DNA of 64,000 bases from Arsenophonus sp052174455 (GCA_052174455.1 JBQMRP010000012.1:1-64000), one strand, 5' to 3'; positions 53,643-64,000 are shown, numbered from the stretch's first letter. A program made the numbers and translations. Notes: generated by a model from the sequence alone, not told the origin.

Positions 53643-55020
53643 AGTTATATTCATCTCTAGTATATGGAGTTTTTGATATGGTGGTGGCGTATCCTGCAAT
53701 TGATTTTGTAGATGATTTCAACAATAGAGAGATGATATTGCATAAAAAGTTTACTTTATAGGTATTCTCTAAACTAGATATTACCTGTAATCCTTCACAT
53801 AAACTCATCCGTAATTGTGAAAGGTTAGCTGATAAGCACTGCTATTAAAGTGGAGTTTGAAGCCATACTGAAATAACATGCTCAAGTCCGCTTTTTTTTT
53901 GACAAGTTATGTCGTCGATCATAACGGGTTATTTACCTAACGAACTATAAAGCCTGGTATTAGCAATATTAAGATTAAAGTGCCGAAGATTAGGGATTTA
54001 TAGCGATAACGAAATATGCTTACAGCTCATTGCTACCGTCTTATCTCAAGACTGTAAAATTAGCAAAGAGGTTTACCCATTGGGTCAGTGTATATGCGAG
54101 GGATCATTACAGGTAATTTTATAAAACCCTGCAGAGTTTTTAGATGAAAAATATATGACTTCTTCCCAAAGACCATTAGCAGATTGAAATACTGATACCT
54201 TTAAGAGCATCAGCAATGATGCCTACTTAATTTAAGTGATATACTTATGTTTATTTCTTAGCCGATGATATATACTCCGTCCTGTCAAGGTAAGTTGATT
54301 GTCTTTTTTCCTACAATTATATCGGCTTCATTGACCTTAAAAGTAAAGAGCTCGTTGTGGTCAAAAATGATTATCGAGAGTCAGAACAAATTGAATCTAA
54401 TTTTCAATGGTCTATTGCAAGCACGGGGGATTTAACTGCATCATCCCAAGCTTCATAGAGAAGCTTGGTACTCATTGCTTTTTGGAATGCAATGGCAAAG
54501 ATATTCTCAAACATGAAACATCAATGCTGTTGGGTACATAAAACAGCTAATGTGCTAGTTTAACTCTCCAAAGGCATGTAAGCAAAAATTAAAGCTGATT
54601 TGCCAGATCTATGGGTACAAGAGAGCTGTGATTCCGCTAATAAATCCCTTAATGTTTTGTTGCAAGGATTTAAGCGAATGTCCTTCAGAAATTAAGAAAG
54701 TGAAGAAAGAGCAAAAAACTGCTGGCAGTCTACACTTCCCGTCAGTACATTAGGCGTTAATAAAAACAACGAATTTAATTGAATCAAGTTTTATAACACT
54801 GAAGCTATCGAAGCCGATAGCTGAGCAGCTCTAGTTCAAAATAACCATTTAATACTATTAAAGGTCCTCACCCATATGCTCAGAAAAGCTAGAAACGGAT
54901 AAATAATGGGGTTAACACCTGCTTGTAATTTTAGTAATAAATGTTTAATTTCAATAAAAAAGAATAAATATACAAAGTATTAGAGTATAATTTTAACATT
55001 ATACATTAGATTTACTAATA
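53643..55020 (+). mobile_element. IS256-family remnant, near complete
   Basis: The left end is at about 53643-53670 (TCTCTAGTATATGGAG) and the right at about 55003-55020 (ATTAGATTTACTAAT). The transposase relic is on the plus strand with many stops. It lies in direct orientation with the copy at 50956, the two flanking hemH. Confidence 0.82.
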
Positions 55021-55054
55021 ACTCAATGATACCAGGATAAATAGTAATAACAAA

Positions 55055-56091
55055 ACTATGTTGGAGAAGGTTATTAGTACAAGCACCTTATATTCTATAA
55101 GAAGGATTTTTACTAACAGAGTTAGGCACGAAAAGTAAATAGTCATATAGATCAAAAGAAACTCCTTCCTTAATTTTCTTTCAACATAAAGCTGCATCTC
55201 ATTCATTAATTGACTTGGTGATAATCTGTCGGATGACGTCGATTTATGCATTGAAGTAACTCATTGCACTTTATCATATCTGATATTGTCACACTGACAT
55301 ACTTCTCCTAATGAATCGTTAATTACGGTTATAGAATATCATTGTAAAATTTCCGATTGCAGGAAACCATTTAAAATTTGATTAGAAGCCCTTTGGCAAA
55401 ACTAAATCACAAAGATAAATGGTTTGATTATTTATGATGTATGTTGAATAACTTAACTTTATGGGGAGTTAAAAAAGATACAGATATTGGTTTAAAAACA
55501 GCATTTAGATTTACGTCATTACTTTCTTACTTCATCGGTGACACAGCCGTCAATATAAATGCATTAAATGGTATTGTTGACGTCGAAAAATATTTTTCTT
55601 GAATTCTTTAAAAGAAGACCTTATTTTCCATTTAGAAAAGGTAAAAAACGCAGAAGAGTAAAAAGATAAAAGAAAAATAAATCGCGGTCTTAATTTTTTT
55701 AGATCGAGATGGTCATGTAAACATTAGATTCTTGAAAAAGTTTAATGCGGGAGTATGTTAGCCGTTTTTTTTGAAACAATTATCAATAATAGTTAATCCT
55801 TTATTCCGATAAAGTTAAATGGTATGGAATCTTTAACAATGACCATGAAATTAGTTACCATTACCTAATAATGGTTAGGTAAATAGAGAGTTATTGGTAA
55901 AAAACTCCACATTCAAAATGTGAGCAATTATATCATCCGATTAAAAGATACTTAAGTAAATTACATGGTCTAAGATCGTTTATTTACTGAATTTCTGACC
56001 TGGAGCAGATTATGTAAAACTACAACAATTGAAATACAAATTTGGTTAAAAATTGTTCTGCGAGCAAGGTAGCAACCTTTATCAATATAGT
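55055..56091 (+). mobile_element. IS1595-family remnant, full length between inverted repeats
   Basis: This is the most complete copy. The left repeat at 55055 (ACTATGTTGGAGAAGG) is the imperfect reverse complement of the right repeat ending at 56091 (AACCTTTATCAATATAGT), a span of 1,037 bp. Plus-strand pieces include LKTAFRF, LNGIVDVEKYFS, DRDGHVNIRFLKKFNAG. The right end lies 5 bases from the sppA stop codon. Confidence 0.85.
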
Positions 56092-56095
56092 TTTA

Positions 56096-57982
56096 TTAAT
56101 ACACATCACCACAATTTAAACAAAATGCGTAGCGATTTTGTGGATCATTCATATCCTGACAAAATTTTATTTGTTGTTGAAATTCATTAGCTATTTTTTT
56201 CGGCACTAACAATTGCAGTGTATTGGGTATCATTCCTTCAGCGCTTAATGTTAATTCAAGTATTAATTGATCAATAAAAGAACGTTCAGGTTTCACCCAG
56301 TTAAGTGAAGGTATAGTGATTTTAGCTAATTCAGCAGCTTTATTTACTGCATCATCAAAATCACCTAGTTTATCAACCAGGCCATTTTTTAGCGCATCTA
56401 AACCTATCCATACTCGACCTTGGGCAATTTTATCTATCTCTTCTGGTGTTTTATGACGCGACTGAGCTACATACTTTAGGAAAGTATGATAGCCATTTTC
56501 AATAGTGATTTGCATCAAGTCAGAAAATTGTTTATTAATCCCTTTTGTTTCTGAGATATCCGCTAATGGCGTAGTGGAGACACCATCAGTATGAACGCCA
56601 ATTGTACTTAAGCTTTTTTCGAAGGTATTTATTACACCAAAAATACCAATTGAACCAGTCAGAGTTGTTGGACTAGCAAAAATATAATTGGCCGGTGTTG
56701 AAATCCAATAACCACCTGATGCTGCAATCGCTCCCATCGAGACTACAATGGGTTTATTAGCGTCACGGGCAGCAATTAATTCATTACGTATCGCTTCTGA
56801 AGCGGTAACACTACCACCAGGACTGTTAATACGTAAAATAATAGCTTTTATATCAGGGTTAAGTCGTACTTTACGTATTTGCGCTACAAGTGTTTCGCTG
56901 CCTATCAAGCCAGGCTTTTCCAATCCATCAATAATAGCACCTTGGGCAATTATTACAGCAATATTGCTAGGTTGATCATCAGATTGCTTTTTTTTCATCA
57001 GTTGACTTTGCTGTAGTTGTTCATTTGGATAATCATAAATACTAATGTAATTAAAATGCTGATCTTTATCATTCCAACCAAATTTTTTGCTTAATTTTTT
57101 CTCTATAACTGCACCAGTAAAAATATGATCAATAAGTTTTTGTTTAATCGCATATTGCGCACTATCACCATTAACGCTTTTCATTTCTTCAATCAATTTA
57201 TCAGCTCCTGGAAAAATATTTTCTGGCGTTGTTTGTCGGTTTTGCGCAACAGTTAATAAGTAATGTTGCCATAGTGAATCGATCCAGACTTGATCAGCTT
57301 TACGTGCTTCAGGTGACATATCATCGCTAATAAATGGCTCTACCGCTGATTTATAGCTACCGATACGAAAAATATGGCTATTAACTTTTAAGTTATTCAA
57401 TAGCGTCTTATAATAGAGTTTATTAGTTGAAAAACCATAAATTCCGATATTACCTTCTTGTGACATATAGATATAATTGGCAAAACTCGCTAAATAATAT
57501 TGTGATTGATTATAACTATTACCTATTGCGTAAATAGGTTTTCCAACTTGATTAAATTCTGTTAATGCCTTACCAATATATTGCAAGGATGATTGATCAG
57601 AACCAATTAGATTATCTAATTGTAAAACAATACCAGTAATTTTGTCGTCATAAGTTGCCAGGCGAATAATATTTACAATGTCAAATAAAGAATTTTCTTT
57701 TATATGATTACTTGATGAGCCTAATAATTCACGGCTCATTTTAATTTTATCAAAAGGATTAGGGATAGAGACTTGATCAACAATAATACCTTTTAAATCA
57801 ATAAGTAGTGCACCATGATATTGACTAGTCAATTTTTTTTCATTTTTATAGACAAAATAACTACTTGCTATGATAAATATCAAAAAAAGACAGATAAAAC
57901 TAGTGAGAAATCGTCTAATAAAATTAAGTAATCGCCAAATAAATTTAAAAAAAATTGCAATTAAATTCCATAATTTTTGCAT
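56096..57982 (-). CDS. sppA: Signal peptide peptidase SppA (protease IV, 67 kDa type)
   Basis: Membrane-bound periplasmic serine protease that degrades cleaved signal peptides. At 628 residues it is the long, double-domain type (E. coli 618). An N-terminal membrane anchor spans about residues 24-45. The catalytic Lys is K211 (RIGSYKSAVEPF) and the nucleophile S422 (AIAASGGYW), matching the split Lys/Ser dyad of E. coli (K209, S409). The C-terminus NRYAFCLNCGDVY looks native even though an IS1595 relic ends 5 bases past the stop. No ancestral neighbour remains. Confidence 0.96.
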   Translation of the reverse strand: MQKLWNLIAIFFKFIWRLLNFIRRFLTSFICLFLIFIIASSYFVYKNEKKLTSQYHGALLIDLKGIIVDQVSIPNPFDKIKMSRELLGSSSNHIKENSLFDIVNIIRLATYDDKITGIVLQLDNLIGSDQSSLQYIGKALTEFNQVGKPIYAIGNSYNQSQYYLASFANYIYMSQEGNIGIYGFSTNKLYYKTLLNNLKVNSHIFRIGSYKSAVEPFISDDMSPEARKADQVWIDSLWQHYLLTVAQNRQTTPENIFPGADKLIEEMKSVNGDSAQYAIKQKLIDHIFTGAVIEKKLSKKFGWNDKDQHFNYISIYDYPNEQLQQSQLMKKKQSDDQPSNIAVIIAQGAIIDGLEKPGLIGSETLVAQIRKVRLNPDIKAIILRINSPGGSVTASEAIRNELIAARDANKPIVVSMGAIAASGGYWISTPANYIFASPTTLTGSIGIFGVINTFEKSLSTIGVHTDGVSTTPLADISETKGINKQFSDLMQITIENGYHTFLKYVAQSRHKTPEEIDKIAQGRVWIGLDALKNGLVDKLGDFDDAVNKAAELAKITIPSLNWVKPERSFIDQLILELTLSAEGMIPNTLQLLVPKKIANEFQQQIKFCQDMNDPQNRYAFCLNCGDVY

Positions 57983-58243
57983 ATAATCTCCAATAATATG
58001 ATTAATATTTTTATGTTAAAAGGACATATGATAATTGTCAGCCCCATAACTCATAGAATAATTAAAAATATTATTTTATTGCTATTCAAGCTGATTAAAA
58101 AATGTATACCTTAGTATACTTATAGTGATGAAAAAATTCTATTTTTGAGAAAATACTTATAAAGTGAAAATTTTTGCGTAATTTGTATCTATTAAATTAA
58201 TTGCAATAAAAGTTAATTTAAATAAAGAGAAATTTATAGATTC

Positions 58244-59609
58244 TAAGTTATTATTATTTAGTGATGGAATTTGATAGGTATTGGCGTATCCTGCTGATTA
58301 ATTTCATAGATAATTTTAACAACAGAGAAATGATATATTTTAAAAAATCTACTACAGGTATCCGAAATTAAATATTACCTCTGATCTCTTACATGAACGC
58401 ATCCGTAATGTCGTGCCAGGGAGAAATAGAACTGCTGTTGAGACTGAGATTGAACTCATACTGAAAAAGAGCATGATGAACACTGACTTTAACGGTAAGC
58501 AGAGGATTTCCGTAGTCTATAACGGTTATGTAGCATATTGAATCATATATAATTCTATTGGCGATATTAAGATTAAACTACTTAATGTTAAAATGGATTG
58601 CATCGGAAACAGGATATGCTTCAACAGCTTTTTGTTGCTGACTTATATGAAACATATAAAAAATGGAATAGAATTGATACCATTCCTTTATTTGCGAGGA
58701 ATGAGGAATATCTACAGGTGATTTTTATAAGGGCTCTTGGGTAATTTGCGGTGAAAAAAGCACATCCTCCTTTCTGGAATACTATTAGTAGACTAAAACA
58801 GCAATGCCTTGAAGAGTATTGGCAATAACGGCTACATTATTTAAGCGAAACTGCTATGTTTATTTCTGTGCTGGAAGCCATACGCCGCCATGTCAAGTAA
58901 GTTAATCACCTTTCTCTGCTTACTCATTATTGGCGATACTTGCATGGATGGCAAGAAGCTCATTGCGCTTGAAGATGATTATCGAGAGTCAGAAGCGGCA
59001 CCTGGTGGCGAACTTCTGGATGACTGCGAGGCGGGGTACACGGCTTAACTACATCTCAAAACTTCCTTATGGAAGGAGATGACACCTTTGATTTTTAGAA
59101 TATAACAGAAAATGTATTTACGGACATATGGCATAAATGCTGTTGGGTAGATAAAAGAGCTAATGTGCTAGCTTTACTTTCCAAAGGCACGCAAGCAAAT
59201 TAAGGCTGAGCTGCGGAATGTTTGGCTAATAGAGAAACTGTGATGCTGTGCTGCTAACAAAACCTTTAATGTTTTGTTAGCAAGGTTTTCAGTGTATTCT
59301 GCAGCGATGAAAAAGCTGAGGAAAGATTAAGAAAAATTATTGCATCCTCTGACTCCAATCAGAGGAGTGCGTATAGACCGTTAAATAACAAAAACAAGTT
59401 CGATTAAATCAGATTCTGTGATAGTGTTAGGCTATGAACTCGATGCGAGAAGCGCTGCGCTTCGCAAAAAATCCTTTCAATGATATTTAACTACTATAGT
59501 CTGCTCAGAAAAGCTGGAATCATTTAGGGGAATTAATCTGATGACTTTGATATTAAACAATATTTAATTTAAGGATAGTGAATAGACTCACAAACCATCA
59601 AGAGACACA
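58244..59609 (+). mobile_element. IS256-family remnant lacking its right end
   Basis: A degraded left end at about 58244-58270 is followed by the usual collinear plus-strand transposase relic. Homology stops near 59609, just short of the expected right repeat, where an inverted left-end fragment begins. Confidence 0.78.
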
Positions 59610-59754
59610 GGTAATACCTAATTTTTGGATATCTGTAAGGGTAGAATTTTTCTCATAGGATATTATCTCTCTGTTGTTGATATTATTCATGAAATAAATC
59701 AGAAAGATACATCAGAATCTCTGAAATCACATACACTAGAAATAAACATAATTC
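59610..59754 (-). mobile_element. Inverted IS256 left-end fragment fused to the preceding copy
   Basis: About 145 bases match the first part of the element in reverse, ending in ACACTAGAAATAAACATAA at about 59732-59754. The arrangement repeats that at 50956-52329 but with a different junction. Confidence 0.78.
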
Positions 59755-60280
59755 AAACTCATTACCAATGCATCTTTTAGTAATTTCTTTTCCAGAAAAA
59801 GAAATTTTTTAAATCATTAAAAGCTATTACTCTTTCCTTTTTAAGGTCATGTTGAATTTTTTTAAATAGCTGTATACTTAATACAGCTTAAAAAGCTTTA
59901 ATTAATTTTACTAAGGTAAAAAGGGAATACCTTCGTACGATGCAACATTCTTGATAATTTACATAATGAACTTTGTTTGATAAACATCATAAAAATTTTT
60001 AATTTTTTAAAAAGACATAATAATTATTACATTTCAATCTTAAATATCAAATAGATATAATTTAAATATCTTTTTGATAAAAACAGTTGACAAATAAATC
60101 TAAAAGATATTTTTTTTACAGCTTTTTAAATTAAAAGTGCTTAGATTAATAATCTAAAGAAAAAGAATTATAATTCTCTAATTAATAGATAAAAGAAATA
60201 TTTTATGTAATGGGTTACATTTATATGTAATATCTGATAAATGCTTTGATTAAATTATTTTAATTAGGTAATAGATTAAA
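59755..60280. other. Leader region upstream of xthA
   Basis: These 526 bases hold no gene that I can support; they are very AT-rich. A TTGACA hexamer at 60087-60092 could be a -35 box, but no good -10 follows at normal spacing. AGGTAATAG precedes the xthA ATG. Confidence 0.3.
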
Positions 60281-61090
60281 ATGAAATTTCTCTCATTTAA
60301 CATTAATAGCCTAAGGGCACGCTTCCACCAGCTTAAAGCTATCATTAAAAAGCATGAACCTGATGTCATTGGCTTACAAGAGACCAAAGTTGATGATTGT
60401 ACATTTCCTTTAGAGCAGGTTAATCAGCTAGGGTATCATATTTATCACCATGGACAAAAAGCACATTATGGTGTCGCACTATTTTGCAAACAAAAAGCAA
60501 TCAATGTCCAGAAAGGATTCCCCTTCGACGATGTTAATGCCCAGCGCCGTATTATTATGGCAAATATTGAAACAGAAAAAAGAATTATTACTGTAATAAA
60601 CGGTTATTTTCCACAAGGTGGATACCGTGATCACCCAACAAAATTTGCAACAAAAGAAAAATTTTATCAAGATTTACAGATTTATCTGCAAAATAATCTC
60701 TCACCTCAATCTTATATTATTCTTATGGGAGATATGAATATTAGCCCAACAGATTATGATATCGGAATTGGTGAAATAAATAGAAAGCGTTGGCTAAGTA
60801 GGGGCAAATGTTCTTTCTTACCTGAAGAACGCAAATGGATGGATAAATTAAAATCCTGGGGATTAATAGATACTTATCGTCAACAAAATCCAGAAATTAC
60901 TGATCAATTTTCGTGGTTTGATTACCGCTCGAATGGGTTTATTGATAACCGAGGTTTGCGAATTGACTTGATTCTGGCATCAAGTTCGTTATTTGCCTGC
61001 TCTTGTGAAACAGGCATTGATTATTCCATTAGAAGTATGGAAAAACCTTCAGATCATGCCCCTATTTGGGCAAAATTTAAATTAAGTTAA
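60281..61090 (+). CDS. xthA: Exodeoxyribonuclease III
   Basis: AP endonuclease and 3'-repair nuclease of base-excision repair. At 269 residues it equals the E. coli length (268) within one. Catalytic residues are in register: E34 (GLQETKV), D151 and N153 (GDMNISPTD), and H259 (SDHAPIWAKF). The whole endonuclease/exonuclease/phosphatase fold is intact. It is an isolated gene between an IS256 chimera and unidentified debris, with its own likely terminator downstream. Confidence 0.98.
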   Translation: MKFLSFNINSLRARFHQLKAIIKKHEPDVIGLQETKVDDCTFPLEQVNQLGYHIYHHGQKAHYGVALFCKQKAINVQKGFPFDDVNAQRRIIMANIETEKRIITVINGYFPQGGYRDHPTKFATKEKFYQDLQIYLQNNLSPQSYIILMGDMNISPTDYDIGIGEINRKRWLSRGKCSFLPEERKWMDKLKSWGLIDTYRQQNPEITDQFSWFDYRSNGFIDNRGLRIDLILASSSLFACSCETGIDYSIRSMEKPSDHAPIWAKFKLS

Positions 61091-61099
61091 ATTAAAATC

Positions 61100-61140
61100 A
61101 AATAGTAGCACTATTTTGCCTACTATTTAATTTTAATTTT
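61100..61140 (+). terminator. Possible terminator after xthA
   Basis: A perfect 9-bp stem (AAATAGTAG/CTACTATTT) with an 11-base loop is followed by AATTTTAATTTT, 10 bases past the xthA stop. AT-rich and therefore weak. Confidence 0.45.
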
Positions 61141-61189
61141 CGGCTAATTTTCTCTATTTATCTTCGATAATCTAATAGGGTACAGAATA

Positions 61190-62310
61190 TGGTTAAAGCA
61201 GTTTGCTGTTTGGTTTGTTGAATTAATATTCAGTGTCATCAGTCAATGATGGCATAAGTTTTTATAAAACTGTTTTAACTGATTTGTATTAATTTAGACT
61301 CGTATTGAGCAGTTATGTTAGAGAATATCACTATTCAGTGATAAAACTTTTGAAAGAAATTCCTGTTTATTCAGAAGGGTTCTAATATAACGATTTTTTA
61401 ACTAAAAATTTCGGTTAATTAACAATTTAATAATACTTTTTCGCGTCGGTTCTGCTCCTATACCATCCGTTACTCTCAATACATTTTTAGCGCTTTATCT
61501 CTTGCACAAAACAGTCAATTCTGGTAATAAAAGAAAACAAAAATAGCATTAGTAAAATTTTTTTGTAGCTGGATCTGCTTTATATTACTTCACTACTCTC
61601 GTAAAATAGTTTATTTTTTACTTTTTTTCCTCTTGGGTATAGAAAAATATCATATACCTATATCGTTCTTAGTACTCAAAATCGCTCGCCAATTAAATTT
61701 TCTCCAAAGCTAGTTTTACATAAATTTCCTTTCTGTGATCTCCAGTTCAATAATTTGCTTATAAAATTTCATATTTCCCATAAACTAGATAATATATTGA
61801 CAAGTAATTAATGCATAAATATTTCTTTTATTTTTGTCAATCTGCATCACAATTCCTCTAACGGTAGGAATAATTGAATAATTGTGCAATAACTTTTTAT
61901 TATCCAAACAGAGATTTTTCTTACCTGATTTAGTTGGTATAAATTTTATGAGGTCAAGCTTATTAACAGAAATGGTTTTTAATACCTCATAACAAACGGC
62001 AAAATGTTCTTGTGGTAAGTAACGATAATCTAAATAAGGATAAATAATGACTTTATATTTTTTATATAATTACTAACATATAGTAAAACTTCTTTGATAC
62101 TTAAAACATGTTTTTTGCTTGCTTTAATTTATAAAGCTAACAATGGATAAGGTAAGGACGTAACTTCTAATTCTTGTTTATTTTTATATATATAACAACT
62201 AAGGCTGATTTGGTGAGTAATTCATACAGCGGCATTCTCAGCTAAAAGGCGATAAATTAAAGAATTATTTCATTCTGATAATCAATATAAGTTTTACTTG
62301 ACTATCAGAT
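61190..62310 (-). pseudogene. Unidentified coding fossil between xthA and ychE
   Basis: On the minus strand, frames interrupted by stops keep coding-like stretches: ELEVTSLPYPLLAL then KASKKHVLSIKEVLLYVSN (about 62150-62040), YPYLDYRYLPQEHFAVCYEV (about 62040-61980), LIKFIPTKSGKKNLCLDN, and SIIPTVRGIVMQID (about 61880-61840). I do not recognise the family with confidence. The pieces are ordered as one gene of roughly 1 kb with several frameshifts. Confidence 0.4.
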
Positions 62311-62435
62311 AGCAGTGAAACATTATTCATGGAGGCAATATATGAGATTTTACTTCAAAAAATCTTTAGCAACAAAATATTTAATTTTTTTACCTTTTCT
62401 AATCCGTCAATCCTAACATACTGATGTTTAATTTT

Positions 62436-62473
62436 CCCAACAGAAACATCATGGATAAAAATCCATCGTTGGG
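62436..62473. repeat. Nested inverted repeat
   Basis: An outer CCCAAC/GTTGGG and an inner ATGGAT-AAAA-ATCCAT make a two-part hairpin with a 9-against-1 internal loop. It lies between the fossil and an IS256 left-end fragment. Function unknown. Confidence 0.3.
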
Positions 62474-62520
62474 TAAGAAAATATAAACTCGCATTATATT
62501 TATACCATGCAATCAGTCTA

Positions 62521-62590
62521 GGATGAAGTCAATCAACAAGATAACGCAGGATCATTTCCGAAACTCTATATACTAGAAGTTAACATAACT
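62521..62590 (-). mobile_element. IS256-family left-end fragment
   Basis: About 70 bases match the reverse of the IS256 left end (ATAACGCAGGAT-type segment, then CTATATACTAGAAGTTAAC at the tip). No transposase part remains beside it. Confidence 0.6.
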
Positions 62591-62768
62591 ATCTTAGCAA
62601 AAACGTGGTTTTTAATTACAGAAATTATTTTTAAATTGAATTGATAATTTATTAAACTTGCAATTATTAGATAATAAAATTATTTATATAGGTTTTAATG
62701 CCGATATTAATATCGAAAATTTCATTAATAAATTATAAATATTAATGATTTATTATTTTATTTTTAAC

Positions 62769-63413
62769 TTAAAGTAATCCGGGAAAAATAGATTTAGTTC
62801 CTGTAATAATAAACTCAATCCCAATTGACATTAATAATAATCCCATAATACGAGTAATAACATTAATACCCGTATGACCTAAATACTTAATTAGAATTGT
62901 TGCTGAGCGAAAAAGCAACCAACAAGATAAAGTAAAAAAGATACAAGTCAACGATAGACCAATTAAATTTTGCCATCCCAACCAATGAGAAGACCAAACA
63001 ATACATGAACTGATTGCGCCAGGCCCAGCCATTAATGGTAGCGCTAAGGGAACAACTCCAATGCTATCACAAATGGCAGTTTCTATTTTTTTTTGTTTAT
63101 TTTCCTTATCTTCACCTATTCGACCAGTAATCATAGACATAGCAATAGCCGCAATAACTATTCCGCCGGCAATACGAAAAGAATCAATAGAAATACCAAA
63201 TAATTTTAAAAAAACTTCACCTACTAATAACGAAATACATAAAATAATTGCTACAGAAAAATTAGCCACTAAATTAGTGCGATTTCTTTCTTCTACAGAT
63301 TGATAATTAGTCATACTAATAAATACAGGTAAAATTCCTATTGGATTCACTAATGCAAAAAGACCTAAAAAAAACTTAATGTAATTAGGAAGATCCAGTA
63401 AAATACCAACCAC
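62769..63413 (-). CDS. ychE: MarC/YchE family inner-membrane protein
   Basis: Polytopic inner-membrane protein of the MarC family (about six membrane segments), function unknown. The product follows E. coli YchE closely: FFLGLFALVNPIGILPVFIS, FGISIDSFRIAGGI, SIGVVPLALPLMAGPGAIS, and TGINVITRIMGLLLMSIGIE. The frame is open to a TTG at 63428, but a GTG at 63413 has GAGGGA (63426-63421) at the right distance and gives 214 residues whose N-terminus aligns one to one with E. coli (215), so I choose 63413. Neighbours are relics only. Confidence 0.93.
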   Translation of the reverse strand: MVGILLDLPNYIKFFLGLFALVNPIGILPVFISMTNYQSVEERNRTNLVANFSVAIILCISLLVGEVFLKLFGISIDSFRIAGGIVIAAIAMSMITGRIGEDKENKQKKIETAICDSIGVVPLALPLMAGPGAISSCIVWSSHWLGWQNLIGLSLTCIFFTLSCWLLFRSATILIKYLGHTGINVITRIMGLLLMSIGIEFIITGTKSIFPGLL

Positions 63414-63606
63414 AATTGAGTCCCTCAATCAAATATTAACCTTAGTTAAAAATTAATTATTCATAATTAAATAATATTTAACTTTATTCAGGAAAAACAC
63501 TTTATCTTAGCATAGTATACTTATCTAGCTAAAATTCAAAAACTAATTCCAATAACAAAATAAGTTTTTAACTTAAATGCCATACTAAATTTTGTTAACT
63601 AATCCT

Positions 63607-64000
63607 GAATTATGCTAACTTTTGATATATAGATTTTCGGAGATGGAGGTGCGTATCTTTCTGATTAATTTCATGAATAATCTTAACAAAAGAGAGTGAT
63701 ATGCAATTAAAAATTCCACTCTACAGATATCCGTAAAAAACTAGATATTACTTGTAATCTCTTGCATAAAATAATTCGTATTTTTGACAGGTAGTTAACA
63801 AGCACCGCTGTTGAAGCGGAGCTTAAATCCATGCTGCGATAACATGCTCAACGCCGCTTTGTCGATTAGCATCAAAATGTCATTCTCTATAACGGTTATT
63901 TTCTTAGAAACCCAAATAATATGACGGATATTAGCGATGTGAGATTAAAGTACCTAAGGTCAGAAATCAGAGCGGCAACAGAATGCATTTCAACAGCTCA
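63607..64000 (+). mobile_element. IS256-family remnant, cut by window edge
   Basis: The left end at about 63607-63640 (ACTTTTGATATATAG) is followed by the usual leader and the first part of the transposase on the plus strand (CACCGCTGTTGAAGCGGAGC, then AACGGTTATTT). It is broken by stops and continues outside. Confidence 0.78.

Noticed and set aside
60087..60110. TTGACA as a sigma-70 promoter for xthA
   Set aside because: No acceptable -10 at 16-18 bases; AT-rich sequence gives such hexamers by chance.
1..64000. Recurring similar segments suggestive of a CRISPR array or large repeat system
   Set aside because: The repeats are 1-1.4 kb apart to tens of kb apart, diverged, in both orientations, and correspond to transposase genes and IS ends.
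1..64000. tRNA or rRNA genes
   Set aside because: No cloverleaf-type T-loop (GGTTCGAATCC-like) or conserved rRNA segments seen on either strand.

Overview
The window looks like part of the chromosome of a gamma-proteobacterial (Enterobacterales) endosymbiont in an early to middle stage of genome decay. I see 18 apparently intact genes, filling only about a third of the 64 kb: ppiD, lon, clpX, clpP, bolA, rpoH, rsmD, rluB, ppx, ppk, cpdA, parE, parC, plsC, hemH, sppA, xthA and ychE. The protein sequences and gene order resemble E. coli and its relatives. The base composition is strongly AT-rich. An Arsenophonus- or Sodalis-like insect symbiont would fit, but the genus is inference.

The rest is mostly readable debris. 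At least twelve chromosomal genes survive as pseudogenes in their ancestral positions: hupB, tig, yajG, ampG, ftsX, yciO, trpH, trpE, mgtE, yqiB (weaker), yqiA and ftsP. They carry many stops and small frameshifts, but ungapped stretches of homology are still visible. The other large component is a graveyard of insertion sequences from four families: about eleven IS256-family remnants (about 1.2-1.4 kb when complete, in both orientations), five IS1595-family remnants, two IS91-family remnants and two IS481-family remnants. None has an intact transposase. This suggests a past burst of transposition followed by inactivation.

Layout. 1-590: IS256 remnant. 0.8-11.6 kb: the classic bolA-tig-clpP-clpX-lon-hupB-ppiD block on the minus strand, with tig and hupB dead and an IS256 between hupB and ppiD. 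11.9-14.0 kb: yajG and ampG pseudogenes diverging from bolA. 14.2-16.3 kb: IS256 and unidentified debris. 16.4-22.6 kb: rpoH, then an ftsX pseudogene cut by an IS91 relic, then IS481 and IS1595 relics where ftsE and ftsY should be, then rsmD. 22.8-28.3 kb: IS256, IS1595, IS91 and IS1595 relics. 28.4-32.0 kb: rluB, then yciO, trpH and trpE pseudogenes. 32-34.5 kb: IS481 and IS256. 34.7-40.0 kb: mgtE pseudogene, then ppx and ppk. 40.3-50.9 kb: IS256, yqiB pseudogene, cpdA, yqiA pseudogene, an IS1595 fragment, parE, parC, plsC and ftsP pseudogene. 51-56 kb: chimeric IS256, hemH, IS256, IS1595. 56.1-64 kb: sppA, chimeric IS256, xthA, unidentified debris, ychE and another IS256.

Taken together, the cell keeps cytosolic and periplasmic protein quality control (Lon, ClpXP, PpiD, SppA, sigma-32), decatenation (ParCE), phospholipid and haem synthesis steps, base-excision repair and polyphosphate metabolism. 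It has lost trigger factor, HU-beta, muropeptide import (AmpG), tryptophan synthesis at this locus and the FtsEX/FtsY locus. I found no tRNA, rRNA, CRISPR array, prophage or intact novel operon.
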